Of a stretch of DNA of 64,000 nt, positions 21,720 through 30,803 are shown piece after piece. How positions within the stretch are numbered: the stretch's first letter is position 1; every line of letters begins with the position of its first letter. Origin of the DNA: S015-6 sp964479535 (GTDB taxonomy: Bacteria > Desulfobacterota > DSWW01); the NCBI GenBank assembly GCA_964479535.1, contig CAYZMM010000003.1, forward strand, positions 294,279 to 358,278, written 5' to 3'. Position numbers and translations under genes: made by a program. Under the pieces are notes generated by a model. That model worked only from the letters and a program-made list of their open reading frames with translations, made no database searches and had not been told where the DNA came from.

Positions 21720-21990
21720 TTATTTTCACCTCCTTGGAGCACCCATCCGAAAGGAAAATTCTGCCAAAATCGAGCAATGGCCTCCTCAATGGACAGGCCG
21801 CGGCCGTCAGCGCACCGAATCATCCAAAGCAAGAGGCCACCTTGGCGCCGAGTATATCAAGAACCCATTTCCCAGTCGAGCCTGGCAGAAAGGGGCGCAA
21901 CCCCATAAGAGGATCGTCGAGTTGACATCCTGCTCAGGGGAGGTATGATCTCAGCCGCGCTTTTCCACATGGCTCCGGGAGGGGGACGAG
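21720..21990. other. Divergent promoter region guaB / symporter
   Basis: 271 bp without a credible gene. It must carry the promoters of guaB (minus) and the symporter (plus). The guaB side holds the strong AAGGAGGTG site; the symporter side holds GGAGGGGGACGAG before its ATG. Candidate -10/-35 boxes are not distinctive. Confidence 0.4.
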
Positions 21991-23439
21991 ATGAAAAACC
22001 CTGGGTCGGCTCCGGACGAGTCCGTACGCGGGATGTGGTCGAGCCGTTTCATGTTCATCCTGGCGGCCGCCGGCTCTGCCATCGGACTGGGGAACATCTG
22101 GAAATTCCCATACATGGCGGGCAAGTACGGAGGCGGAGCCTTTGTGCTCATGTACCTTGCGTGCATATGTGCCATCGGGATCCCCATCCTCGTAGCCGAA
22201 ATCCTCATCGGTCGTGCTGCCCGAAAGAACCCGGTGGGAGCCTTCCACTCCCTCAGCGGGGGAAACCGCTTCTGGACCGCCGTGGGCTTCCTCGGGGTCG
22301 CCTCCGGCTTCGTGATCCTCTCCTATTACTCCGTTGTCGGCGGATGGACCGTCGACTATTTCACCAAGAGCGCGGCCGGCAGCTATCTGGAAGCGGATCC
22401 GGGCAGAATCAAGGAGGTTTTCAGCCAGATGCTCTCCAACCCATGGGAACAGGCCGTCTGGCACACCGTCTTCATGGCGGCCACCATGGGCATCGTGGTC
22501 TTTGGTGTCAAGGAGGGGCTGGAGCGATGGATCGAGGTTCTCATGCCTCTCCTGCTCGTGCTCCTCGTCATCCTGGTTGTTTACGGTCTGGTGGCCGGGG
22601 ATGCGGCCGGAGGTCTCGGCTACCTGTTCCTGCCGGACTGGGGCAAGTTCCTGACGAACGCGGCAGGGGAATACACGCCCAGACCGATGCTCGAGGCGAT
22701 GGGCCAGGCCTTCTTCACACTGAGCCTGGGGATGGGCGCGATGATCACCTACGGGTCCTACCTTGGGAGACGGGAAAGCATCCCCGGCTCCGCGCTCATG
22801 GTCGCCCTCCTCGACACGGCGATCGCTCTGCTCGCCTCGGTCGCGATATTCACGATCGTCTTCCAGCACGACCTCGACCCGAAAGCTGCCGGGCCCGGAC
22901 TGGTCTTTCAGGTCCTGCCTCTCGCTTTCTCCAAGATGCCGGGAGGCAGGGTCATCGGAACCGCCTTCTTCCTCTTGCTCTCCTTTGCGGCCCTGACCTC
23001 GGCCATCAGCCTCCTCGAAGTGGTTGTCGCCCATTTCATTGACGACCGGAAATGGGCCAGACAAACCGCCACCCTGATCATGGGCACGGTCATCTGGGGG
23101 CTCGGGCTCTTTTCCGCCCTATCCTACAATCTGCTCGAGGGCGTGACCCTCCTGGAGGACAAAGAAGGCCGGGGGATGCCGATCCTCGATTCGGTCGACC
23201 TGATCGCCACGAACTACATGCTTCCCATCGGAGGCTTCTTCATCGCCCTCTTCGCCGGCTGGTTTATCCGGCAGGAGGTGCGGAACCGCCAACTCCTGGA
23301 CGAGGAAGGCTCAAGAGCCGTCTACACAGCCTGGCTCGGCGTCGTCCGAACCTTCACGCCAGTGGCCGTGGGCATTCTCATCCTCTTCATGATCGATAAG
23401 CATCTCGGCATCATAGCGCGGCTACTGGGCACCATGTAG
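21991..23439 (+). CDS. Sodium:neurotransmitter symporter family (SNF/NSS) transporter
   Basis: A 482-residue, ~12-TM transporter of the LeuT-type NSS family. The signature AAAGSAIGLGNIWKFPYMAG in TM1 includes the residues that bind sodium and the amino-acid substrate, followed by NGGGAF-like YGGGAFVLMYL. It likely imports an amino acid with Na+. It stands alone between guaB (divergent) and der (convergent). A GGNNAAA heptad array starts at the last base of its stop codon. Confidence 0.93.
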   Translation: MKNPGSAPDESVRGMWSSRFMFILAAAGSAIGLGNIWKFPYMAGKYGGGAFVLMYLACICAIGIPILVAEILIGRAARKNPVGAFHSLSGGNRFWTAVGFLGVASGFVILSYYSVVGGWTVDYFTKSAAGSYLEADPGRIKEVFSQMLSNPWEQAVWHTVFMAATMGIVVFGVKEGLERWIEVLMPLLLVLLVILVVYGLVAGDAAGGLGYLFLPDWGKFLTNAAGEYTPRPMLEAMGQAFFTLSLGMGAMITYGSYLGRRESIPGSALMVALLDTAIALLASVAIFTIVFQHDLDPKAAGPGLVFQVLPLAFSKMPGGRVIGTAFFLLLSFAALTSAISLLEVVVAHFIDDRKWARQTATLIMGTVIWGLGLFSALSYNLLEGVTLLEDKEGRGMPILDSVDLIATNYMLPIGGFFIALFAGWFIRQEVRNRQLLDEEGSRAVYTAWLGVVRTFTPVAVGILILFMIDKHLGIIARLLGTM

Positions 23440-23504
23440 GTGAAAGAAGAAAGGTCAAAGTCCCCCGACAAGCATCCCCCCCCTTTCACCTTTGCCCTTT
23501 GTCC
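23439..23504. repeat. GGNNAAA heptads in inverted arrangement between two convergent genes
   Basis: Three heptads on the plus strand at 23439-23459 (GGTGAAA, GAAGAAA, GGTCAAA) follow the symporter stop, and three on the minus strand at 23504-23484 (GGACAAA, GGGCAAA, GGTGAAA) follow the der stop. Each array is sense with respect to the gene it trails, so the pair forms an imperfect stem with a ~24-bp C-rich loop. It may act as a bidirectional 3'-end structure. Confidence 0.65.
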
Positions 23505-23521
23505 TTCAGTTCTCGCCTCTC

Positions 23522-24889
23522 TCAGCTCTTCTTGCGGAACACCAGTCGCAGCGGGACGCCCTCGAACCCGAAACGGTTCCGGAGCTGGTTGACGAGGTAG
23601 CGCTGGTACGACGTCTCCGGTGCCCGGGAAAGATTGCCGAACACCACGAAGGTGGGTGGCGCTCCCTTGACCTGTGTAATGTAGTTCAGCTTCCGCAAAC
23701 GCGATCCCTCCGAAGGGGGCGGGTGCGCCTTCACCGCCTCTTCCAGGAGACGATTCAACTCGCCGGTGGGAACCCTCATGCGCGAGGCGGCCTCCACCTG
23801 CTGGATTCGCTCCATTGCGCTGACCATGTTGTACCCCGTACGCGCCGAAATCGGAACGATAGGCGCAAACCGGAGGTGGGGCAGATGGTCACGGACCCCC
23901 TCGAAGGTCTTGCGCGAACTCCGCCCCTTCCCCCTCATCAGGTCCCACTTGTTCAGCAGGAGGACGACGTTCTTCTCCTTCTCCAGAACGTAGCGGCCGA
24001 TCTGCGCATCCTGGACACCGGCACCCTCGCCGGCATCCAGCATCAGCAGCGCCACGTCGCATCGTTCCAGGCTCTGAAGGGCCTTGATGACCGCGATCTT
24101 CTCGAGGGCCTTCGTGACTTTCGCTTTCTTTCGAATACCTGCCGTATCGATGAGCAGGAAAGGGGTCCCCCGCCAGGTAAAGGGCGTATCGATGGCGTCC
24201 CGGGTCGTTCCGGGCGTCTCGTCTACAATCTGTCTATCCTCCCCCAGAAGGCTGTTCACAAGGGTGGATTTCCCCACATTCGGTCTGCCCACCACGGCAA
24301 CCTTGATCGGTTCCGCTTCCTCCGTGTCCAACTCCAGAGGCTCCGAAGGAGGGAGCCTCTCCACGACGGCATCCAGAAGATCCCCTACGCCGATCCCGTG
24401 CTCCGCGCTGATGGGTATCAGTGGCTCCAGACCGAGACGATAGTAGGGATAAACGTTTTTCGCGTGGTCGTTCGTATCGATCTTGTTCACTGCACACAGA
24501 ATCGGTTTCTCGGTTCTCCTCAGGATCCGGACGACTTCGAGATCATCCGGGTGAACAGGCACCTTGCCGTCCACAACAAAGAGCAGGACGTCCGCCTGGC
24601 CCATGGCCTTTCGAATCCGCCGCCGAACCTTGTCCGTAATCCCTTCCGGAGAGGATTCCACCTCGAAGCCGCCCGTGTCCACCACGAGAAAGCTCACCCC
24701 TCCCCACTCCACCTCGCCCATGTTCGTGTCCCGGGTCACGCCCGGAGTGTCCTCCACGATCGCCTTCCGTCCTTCGACCAGGCGGTTGAACAGGGTGGAC
24801 TTCCCCACGTTCGGCCTGCCCACGATCGCCAGCAGAGGCTCACGCCCTGCTCTACCTGTATCCGAGGTCCCCGAGTTTTTTCGGGTCAT
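23522..24889 (-). CDS. der: Ribosome-assembly GTPase Der (EngA)
   Basis: A 455-residue double-GTPase needed for 50S maturation. Two G domains each carry a P-loop GRPNVGKST and switch/NKxD motifs (NKID near 145, NKWD near 305); a KH-like C-terminal domain follows. Its start overlaps the end of era by 38 bp, so the two GTPase genes are translationally linked. The extra N-terminal residues before the first G domain are basic and poorly conserved; a slightly later start is possible. Confidence 0.96.
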   Translation of the reverse strand: MTRKNSGTSDTGRAGREPLLAIVGRPNVGKSTLFNRLVEGRKAIVEDTPGVTRDTNMGEVEWGGVSFLVVDTGGFEVESSPEGITDKVRRRIRKAMGQADVLLFVVDGKVPVHPDDLEVVRILRRTEKPILCAVNKIDTNDHAKNVYPYYRLGLEPLIPISAEHGIGVGDLLDAVVERLPPSEPLELDTEEAEPIKVAVVGRPNVGKSTLVNSLLGEDRQIVDETPGTTRDAIDTPFTWRGTPFLLIDTAGIRKKAKVTKALEKIAVIKALQSLERCDVALLMLDAGEGAGVQDAQIGRYVLEKEKNVVLLLNKWDLMRGKGRSSRKTFEGVRDHLPHLRFAPIVPISARTGYNMVSAMERIQQVEAASRMRVPTGELNRLLEEAVKAHPPPSEGSRLRKLNYITQVKGAPPTFVVFGNLSRAPETSYQRYLVNQLRNRFGFEGVPLRLVFRKKS

Positions 24890-25787
24890 TCCTCCACCCC
24901 TTGGAGACCTTTACCCAGAGCTTCAGGAACACCCGGGCGCCGATCAGGGCCTCCAGATCCTTGCGGGCCGCCGTGCCGATCCGCTTGAGCATGCGACCTC
25001 CCCTGCCGATCAGTATGCCCTTCTGTGAGGAACGCTCCACGTGTATGTTCGCCTCGATGGCCACCAGTCCGGAGGGGTGCGGAAGATCCTCTTTGAACGA
25101 CGCGATCTCCACCGCCACGGCGTAGGGGACCTCTTCTCCCGTAAACTGGTAAGCCTTCTCCCTGATAATCTCGGCGCTCAGGAATCGGAGCGGTTGATCC
25201 GTGTACTGATCCGGAGGGAAGTAAGGGGAGCCCGTCGGCAGATTTTCGACCACCCCGTCCAGCAGCGTTTCGAGACCCTGCCTCTTCAAGGCGGAAACCG
25301 GAAAGAGCCGCCCTTCCGGATGCGCGTCCTGATGACGCTTCACAAGGGCCTCCCGTTCAACTTCCGGTATGCGATCGATCTTGTTGATCAGCTGGAACAC
25401 CGGGGTATTCACGTCGGCCAGTATCTCTCCGATGTACTGATCCCCCCTACCGAGCCGGTCGTCCGGCTCCATCACGAAGAGGACGAGGTCCACCTCCTCC
25501 AAGGTCGAAACCGCCGTCTTCACCATGAACCGGTTGATCTCGTCCCTTGCCCTGTGAATCCCCGGCGTGTCGAGGAAGACGATCTGATACTCCTTGGAGG
25601 TCAGGATGCCCCGGATCGTGTTCCGGGTCGTCTGCGGCTTGTCCGAAACGATGGCCGCCTTCTCGTCCAGCAGGGCATTCAGCAGGGTGGACTTGCCCAC
25701 ATTGGGCCGTCCCACAATGGAGACGAAACCGGTGCGGAACCCGGCCTCCCCGTTCCTCCGCCGTCCCCTTCCTCCGGTCTCCATCAT
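24852..25787 (-). CDS. era: Ribosome-assembly GTPase Era
   Basis: A 311-residue GTPase that binds the 3' end of 16S rRNA during 30S assembly. Motifs: GRPNVGKST P-loop, DTPGIHRARDEINRFM switch II, NKID, and a C-terminal KH domain with RGGRMLKRIGTAARKDLE. It follows the radical SAM and rnc genes on the same strand, with an 86-bp gap containing repeat heptads. The start codon is one of two adjacent ATGs (25787 or 25784) after a G-rich site. Confidence 0.96.
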   Translation of the reverse strand: MMETGGRGRRRNGEAGFRTGFVSIVGRPNVGKSTLLNALLDEKAAIVSDKPQTTRNTIRGILTSKEYQIVFLDTPGIHRARDEINRFMVKTAVSTLEEVDLVLFVMEPDDRLGRGDQYIGEILADVNTPVFQLINKIDRIPEVEREALVKRHQDAHPEGRLFPVSALKRQGLETLLDGVVENLPTGSPYFPPDQYTDQPLRFLSAEIIREKAYQFTGEEVPYAVAVEIASFKEDLPHPSGLVAIEANIHVERSSQKGILIGRGGRMLKRIGTAARKDLEALIGARVFLKLWVKVSKGWRNDPKKLGDLGYR

Positions 25788-25836
25788 TCCCCCCCGGTGC
25801 TGTACCGGTCCCTCTCATCCATTCCTAATCCATCCC

Positions 25837-25892
25837 CTTCGCCTTTGCCCTTTCACCTTTGACCTTTGACCTTTTACCTTTCCCCTTTCACC
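25837..25892 (-). repeat. Eight-unit GGNNAAA heptad array overlapping a stop codon
   Basis: On the minus strand eight contiguous heptads run from 25892 to 25837 in perfect 7-bp register: GGTGAAA, GGGGAAA, GGTAAAA, two GGTCAAA, GGTGAAA, GGGCAAA, GGCGAAG, followed by GGGATGG. The TAA stop of the radical SAM gene (25876-25874) lies inside the third unit, so the repeat encodes the last residues of that protein (VKGER). Confidence 0.75.
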
Positions 25893-26929
25893 TCCCATCT
25901 CACCGTGCCCCGGCGAAGCCCCGGGTCTCCCTCGATCCGAAGCTCCCGGTGGTCCAGTACGTTTCTCAGCTTCGACAGGTTCTTTCCTCGATCCCCGGCA
26001 AGCAGAGGCCGGTCATGGGGGTGGATCCGCAGGCAGACCCCGGATGCCGCTGGCATGGGTCCCGGCAGGGAAGCAAGTGCCCTTCGCAGGAAGAGGGCGG
26101 ATCGAACCAGATGTCCGAAAGCCGGGTGATACGGACCTGCCAGCACATGGTTTCCCTCGCTTCCCGTCCGCCCCATGCCGGCATGCTCCTGCAATCCGAT
26201 GCGAACCACCGGTATGGACGCCTCTTCGAACATCTGGAGCATATCCGCGCAAAGGGAAACGGCCCGGTCCACGTCCAGGGGCTCGTATGCGCTCCTCTTC
26301 ATTCGGCCCGCGAGTTCCGTTTCACGCAGGACCAGGAGGGGGTAGATACGAACGAAATCGGGTTTCAGCCCCGCCAGCTCCTCCGCCGTCTCCAGGCTCT
26401 CCTCGCCCGTGTCTTCGGGAAGTCCCACCATGATTTGCACCCCTGTCTCCAAACCCATGTCGCGGACCCGCAGGACCGCCTGCCGCGACGTCTCGCCGGT
26501 GTGTCCCCTACGGCTCGCGCGCAGTACACGATCGGACAGCGACTGCACGCCCAGTTCCACGGTCTGGACGCCCCGATCGGCAAGAAAGGCGCATTGCCCT
26601 GCCGAGATCGCGTCCGGCCGCGTGGAAACCCGTATCGAATCCACCAAGCCTCCACGCAGATAGGGTCGGCACACCTCCAGGTAGGCCTCCTGCCTCTCCG
26701 CAGGCATGCAGGTGAAGCTGCCGCCGTAGAAGGCGATCTGGCGACGCCGGTTTTCACCCGGGCCCCGAGACGGCCGGAAGGATTTCAGCACCTCCCGCAC
26801 CTGGAAAGGCGAAGGGGGGGAAGCGGTCCCTGAAATCATAGCCTGGTTACAGAAGACACAGCGGTGCGGACATCCGGCATGGGCCAGAAAAAAGGGTGCG
26901 ATCCAGGGTGGAGAGGGGGACGGGTCCAT
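25874..26929 (-). CDS. Radical SAM protein, Elp3/MiaB-like superfamily
   Basis: A 351-residue radical SAM protein with the [4Fe-4S] cysteines CPHRCVFC near residue 20 (CxxxCxxC) and a TIM-barrel-like core with FYGGSFTCMP, GVQSLSDRVL and VGLPEDTGEES, as in Elp3-type and coproporphyrinogen-oxidase-like radical SAM proteins. There is no acetyltransferase domain, so it is not full-length Elp3. It sits just downstream of rnc. The C-terminal residues are encoded by a repeat array, suggesting the original end has been altered. Confidence 0.85.
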   Translation of the reverse strand: MDPSPSPPWIAPFFLAHAGCPHRCVFCNQAMISGTASPPSPFQVREVLKSFRPSRGPGENRRRQIAFYGGSFTCMPAERQEAYLEVCRPYLRGGLVDSIRVSTRPDAISAGQCAFLADRGVQTVELGVQSLSDRVLRASRRGHTGETSRQAVLRVRDMGLETGVQIMVGLPEDTGEESLETAEELAGLKPDFVRIYPLLVLRETELAGRMKRSAYEPLDVDRAVSLCADMLQMFEEASIPVVRIGLQEHAGMGRTGSEGNHVLAGPYHPAFGHLVRSALFLRRALASLPGPMPAASGVCLRIHPHDRPLLAGDRGKNLSKLRNVLDHRELRIEGDPGLRRGTVRWEVKGER

Positions 26930-26965
26930 GGCTCGGTTTCGAAGATCGAAAAAGCCGTCATGGGA

Positions 26966-27778
26966 TCATAGCAGCCCAAACGGATTCTTCTCCAGATGTT
27001 TCAAGAATCTTTCTGCAGCGTCCTGCTCCGCCTCTTTCTTGCTTCCGCCTCTTCCGGTGGTCAGTGTACGATCGTTCAACCGCAGTCGGATCACGAAGGT
27101 CTTGGCATGGTCCGGCCCCCGCTCCTCGGCGACCTCATAGAACGGCGACCTTCGAAAGAGTGCCAGCATGAGCTCCTGAAGGCGGGTCTTCGCATCGGTG
27201 AGCACATGCTGATCGGTCCTCGCCTCCTCCAAGAACGACTCCAAGGTGCCCCGAACGAAATCGCGAACCGCTTCCAGCCCCCCGTCCAGGTAGATGGCGC
27301 CGACGACCGCCTCGAAAGCATTGGCAAGGATCGACCGTTTACGGCGCCCCTCCATCTGCTCTTCTCCCTTGCCCAGATAGAGAAACTCGCCCAGTCTGAG
27401 CCCTCTGGCCGCCTCTGCAAGGGGCTTCTCCTTCACCATAGCGGCACGGAGCCTCGTCAACTCCCCTTCCGGTTCCTGCGGGTAGGTCTGCATGACCCAC
27501 TCGGCCACGATGAGGCTGAGGACCGCGTCACCGAGGAACTCGAGCCGTTCATTGTCCCGACGATCCTCCTCCGGGATTTCGTTGAGCAGGGAGCGGTGGG
27601 TGAGGGCCTCTTCGAGGAGCCCTCGGTTCTGAAAGGTGTACCCGAGGATTGCCTCCAGGCCGGCGAGGGGGGGTGGGCCGGGCGCGTGCTGCCCTTCTCC
27701 TCCCGTCACCCCTTCCGCTGGGCCCCTGCCCGGCCGGCTCCCGGACCCGGGCTCTTCATCCTTCACGGACCGCGGCAT
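26966..27778 (-). CDS. rnc: Ribonuclease III
   Basis: About 270 residues. The RNase III catalytic domain has the signature NERLEFLGDAVLSL and the acidic residues in ANAFEAVVGAIYLDGG; a double-stranded RNA-binding domain ends the protein (TRLQELMLALF ... GGSKKEAEQDAAERFL). It processes rRNA precursors and dsRNA. Its first ~45 residues are Gly/Pro-rich and overlap the end of pgsA, so the exact start (27778 ATG or later) is uncertain. The rnc-era proximity is typical. Confidence 0.94.
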   Translation of the reverse strand: MPRSVKDEEPGSGSRPGRGPAEGVTGGEGQHAPGPPPLAGLEAILGYTFQNRGLLEEALTHRSLLNEIPEEDRRDNERLEFLGDAVLSLIVAEWVMQTYPQEPEGELTRLRAAMVKEKPLAEAARGLRLGEFLYLGKGEEQMEGRRKRSILANAFEAVVGAIYLDGGLEAVRDFVRGTLESFLEEARTDQHVLTDAKTRLQELMLALFRRSPFYEVAEERGPDHAKTFVIRLRLNDRTLTTGRGGSKKEAEQDAAERFLKHLEKNPFGLL

Positions 27779-28334
27779 GCCAGAACTTCCGAAGGTAGTC
27801 CAATCCCGACCATACACTCAGAATCAGGGAGGCCCATAAAAGATACATTCCACCGAAAAGAAAATCGATGTAGAAATAAGTGTGGTGCACGCACAGGCCC
27901 GTAATGGCGTAGATCTGCAGGATCGTCTTGTACTTGCCCAGCTCCTCCGCTTCGATGACGACTCCCTGGGCGGAAGCAACCCCTCGCAGGCTCGTGATCA
28001 TGATCTCTCTGCCCAGGATGATGACGACCATCCACGCAGGCACGGCTCCGTCCGCAGCGGCAACAATCATGATCAGAGCCGCCATGACCAGAAGCTTGTC
28101 CGCCATCGGGTCCAGAAGCTTTCCGACGGGGGAGATCACGTCGTACCGCCTAGCCAGGTACCCGTCGAAGTAGTCGGTGATCGACGCCAGGATGAACAGC
28201 AGGGCGGCGAGGGCACGATTCAGGGGAGTCGGGAAAGAGAGAAGGACCACCAGCACCGGAACCGCAAAGATCCTGCACACCGTCAGGGTGTTCGGCACGC
28301 GCTGCATTCGCTTCGTAGAGACCGAAACCGCCAT
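27756..28334 (-). CDS. pgsA: CDP-diacylglycerol-glycerol-3-phosphate 3-phosphatidyltransferase
   Basis: A 192-residue inner-membrane enzyme making phosphatidylglycerophosphate, the first committed step to phosphatidylglycerol. The CDP-alcohol phosphotransferase motif D-G-x2-A-R-x8-G-x3-D-x3-D is seen as DGYLARR ... GKLLDPMADK, within several TM helices. The ATG at 28334 is used; MQRVPNTLT at 28307 is an alternative. It overlaps the transglycosylase-to-rnc series of minus-strand genes. Confidence 0.94.
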   Translation of the reverse strand: MAVSVSTKRMQRVPNTLTVCRIFAVPVLVVLLSFPTPLNRALAALLFILASITDYFDGYLARRYDVISPVGKLLDPMADKLLVMAALIMIVAAADGAVPAWMVVIILGREIMITSLRGVASAQGVVIEAEELGKYKTILQIYAITGLCVHHTYFYIDFLFGGMYLLWASLILSVWSGLDYLRKFWHAAVREG

Positions 28335-28338
28335 GCTG

Positions 28339-29010
28339 CTACTCCGTCCCTTTCCCGCCCGAGGACCGCTGTCCCGACATCTCCTTGCCGTACGCCTTGA
28401 GCACCTTCTGCACGTAGTTCTGTGTCTCCGGGAACGGGGGGATCCCCTTGTAACGATCGACCGCCCTTTCCCCCGCATTGTAGGCCGACAGGGCGAGGGT
28501 CAGTTCGCCCCGGTACCTGTCGATCAAACGCCTGAGGTGTCGGGCCCCCGCCTCCAGATTCTCGGCCGGGTGAAAGGGGTCGGTCACCCCCATCCTCCGA
28601 GCCGTCTCAGGCATGAGCTGCATCAATCCCAGGGCTCCCTTCTTCGAAATGGCATCCGGATCGAAGTTCGATTCCGTCGCCACAACCGCCCTGAGAAGGG
28701 CCGTGTCCAGGCCCTCGGCGCGTGCAACCTTGTCTATGAGCCCGTCATAGCGCTTCAACGGCCTACCGGCAAGTACCTTGATCTCCCTGTCCACGCGCTC
28801 TCGTTCCTTGAACCGGAACCGCTGGTCCACGGGGACGTTGGACATGTGCACCACGCCCTGCTCGTCCTGAAACCAGTAGATATCCCCCCTTGTGGCGGGG
28901 GGCAGGGCTCCCCCGAACAACGCGATCAGCACCGCCGCAACGGCGACCCGTTTCACGCCCAGGCTTCCTGCTCCTGACTCCACGGCCTCGTTCACGTCCG
29001 TCTCCATCAT
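28339..29010 (-). CDS. Lytic transglycosylase with DUF4124-like N-terminus
   Basis: About 223 residues. A hydrophobic export signal (RVAVAAVLIALFGGALPP) is followed by a short DUF4124-like segment (IYWFQDEQGVVHMSNVP) and a soluble lytic transglycosylase domain. The catalytic Glu is in ATESNFDPDA and the fold signature ALGLMQLMPETAR follows. It would cleave the peptidoglycan glycan strand in the periplasm. The start is one of two adjacent ATGs (29010 or 29007); longer upstream reading is unlikely. It precedes pgsA by 4 bp. Confidence 0.9.
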   Translation of the reverse strand: MMETDVNEAVESGAGSLGVKRVAVAAVLIALFGGALPPATRGDIYWFQDEQGVVHMSNVPVDQRFRFKERERVDREIKVLAGRPLKRYDGLIDKVARAEGLDTALLRAVVATESNFDPDAISKKGALGLMQLMPETARRMGVTDPFHPAENLEAGARHLRRLIDRYRGELTLALSAYNAGERAVDRYKGIPPFPETQNYVQKVLKAYGKEMSGQRSSGGKGTE

Positions 29011-29131
29011 TCTAGAAGACCCCGACCTTGTCAAACCACGGTCGTCCGTCTCTCCTTCTTCGTCTCCTCTTACAGTTCGTCCTGTTTTCTGATTTAATAA
29101 AGGCCACATGAAAAGGGAGAAGGAGACAACC

Positions 29132-30742
29132 ATGCGGCACGAGAGCGATTTCCTGGTCATCGGGGGGGGCATCGCAGGTCTCTGGTTCGCTATCCAGGCG
29201 GCTCAGCACGGCACCGTGACCCTCCTCGCCAAGAAGGATGTGAGAGAGTCGAGCACGAATTACGCACAGGGCGGGATCGCTGCGGTATCGAGCAAGGAGG
29301 ATTCCTTCAATGAGCACGTCCGGGATACCCTGGTCGCCGGGGCCGAACTCTGCAACCTCGAGATCGTTCAAATGGTCATCGCCGAGGGCCCCTCCCTCAT
29401 TGAGGAGTTGGTTCGTATAGGGGTGGAATTCACGATACGGAAGAACAAGACGCCGGACGAGTTCGATCTGGGCCTGGAGGGGGGGCACTCGAAACGAAGG
29501 ATTCTCCACGCCTCCGACTTCACCGGGAAGGAAATCATCGACAAGCTCTTCGCCATCGCCGCCGATCATCCTCGCATCCGGTTTCGAGACTACCACATTG
29601 CGATCGACCTCCTCCTGCATCCCCGGGACCGCCACCTCGCACCGCAGGAGAAGAAGTGCTGGGGGGCCTATGTACTCGACATCCGGAGGAACGAAGTGCA
29701 TACCTTCGTTTCCCCGGTCACAGTGCTCGCAACGGGGGGCTCGGGCAAGGTCTACCTCTACACGAGCAATCCGGACATCGCCACAGGGGACGGCATCGCC
29801 ATGTCCTACCGGGCAGGCGCCCGGGTTGCCAACATGGAGTTCGTTCAATTCCACCCCACCTGCCTGTACCATCCGAAGGCGAAATCCTTCCTCATCTCGG
29901 AAGCGGTCCGGGGAGAAGGAGGCATCCTCAGGCTGAACGACGGATCCTCCTTCATGGAGAAATACCATCCCCAGGGCTGTCTCGCTCCCCGGGACGTCGT
30001 GGCACGGGCCATCGACAACGAGCTCAAGAGGCGGGGAGACGAATGCGTCACCCTGGACATCACCCACCGTGATCCGGACTTCGTTCGCTCACGATTCCCG
30101 AACATCCACCGACAATGCCTGTCCCTCGGAATCGACATCACCCGGGAGCCCATCCCCGTAGTGCCGGCCGCCCACTACACTTGCGGAGGCGTCATGGTGG
30201 ATGCATTCGGACAGACAGACATCCAGAACCTCTATGCCGTGGGTGAAGTGGCCTGCACCGGGCTCCATGGAGCCAATCGTCTTGCCAGCAACTCCCTGCT
30301 GGAGGCCCTCGTGTTCGCGCAGCGCGCCGCGGACACCTCCGTTCGGCGGATGAGAGAACAGGGGAAAGCGTCCCCCCCCATTCCGGATTGGACGAGCGGG
30401 CACGCCGTCGACAGCGATGAATCCATCGTGGTGACCCACAACTGGGACGAGATTCGCCGGCTCATGTCGAACTACGTGAGCATCGTCCGTTCGAACAAGC
30501 GGCTCGAAAGAGCGAAGAGGAGGATCGATGCGCTCAACGGGGAGATCCATCAGTACTATTGGGACTTCTTCGTGACGAGCGATCTGATCGAGCTGCGCAA
30601 CCTGGCCCTCGTCGCCGACCTGATCATCACCAGCGCCAACACGCGCAAGGAGAGCCGCGGCCTTCACTACAACATCAACTACCCGGTCACGGACGATGAA
30701 GCGTGGAAGCGGGACACGATCCTGTGGCGAGGCTATCGATGA
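29132..30742 (+). CDS. nadB: L-aspartate oxidase
   Basis: A 536-residue FAD enzyme oxidising L-aspartate to iminoaspartate for NAD synthesis; in anaerobes it can pass electrons to fumarate. It has the dinucleotide-binding GGGIAGLWFA at the N-terminus, STNYAQGGIAAV, the HPTCLYHP and GEVACTGLHGANRLASNSLLE flavin motifs, and a C-terminal helical domain. The ATG at 29132 is chosen for its GAAGGAG site seven bases upstream; an ATG at 29108 is weaker. No nadA is in the window. Confidence 0.94.
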   Translation: MRHESDFLVIGGGIAGLWFAIQAAQHGTVTLLAKKDVRESSTNYAQGGIAAVSSKEDSFNEHVRDTLVAGAELCNLEIVQMVIAEGPSLIEELVRIGVEFTIRKNKTPDEFDLGLEGGHSKRRILHASDFTGKEIIDKLFAIAADHPRIRFRDYHIAIDLLLHPRDRHLAPQEKKCWGAYVLDIRRNEVHTFVSPVTVLATGGSGKVYLYTSNPDIATGDGIAMSYRAGARVANMEFVQFHPTCLYHPKAKSFLISEAVRGEGGILRLNDGSSFMEKYHPQGCLAPRDVVARAIDNELKRRGDECVTLDITHRDPDFVRSRFPNIHRQCLSLGIDITREPIPVVPAAHYTCGGVMVDAFGQTDIQNLYAVGEVACTGLHGANRLASNSLLEALVFAQRAADTSVRRMREQGKASPPIPDWTSGHAVDSDESIVVTHNWDEIRRLMSNYVSIVRSNKRLERAKRRIDALNGEIHQYYWDFFVTSDLIELRNLALVADLIITSANTRKESRGLHYNINYPVTDDEAWKRDTILWRGYR

Positions 30743-30803
30743 AACGGACCTTGACATCCCTTGGTTCAGGACGATTAAATGAGAAGGATGGAGATCGAAG
30801 ACC

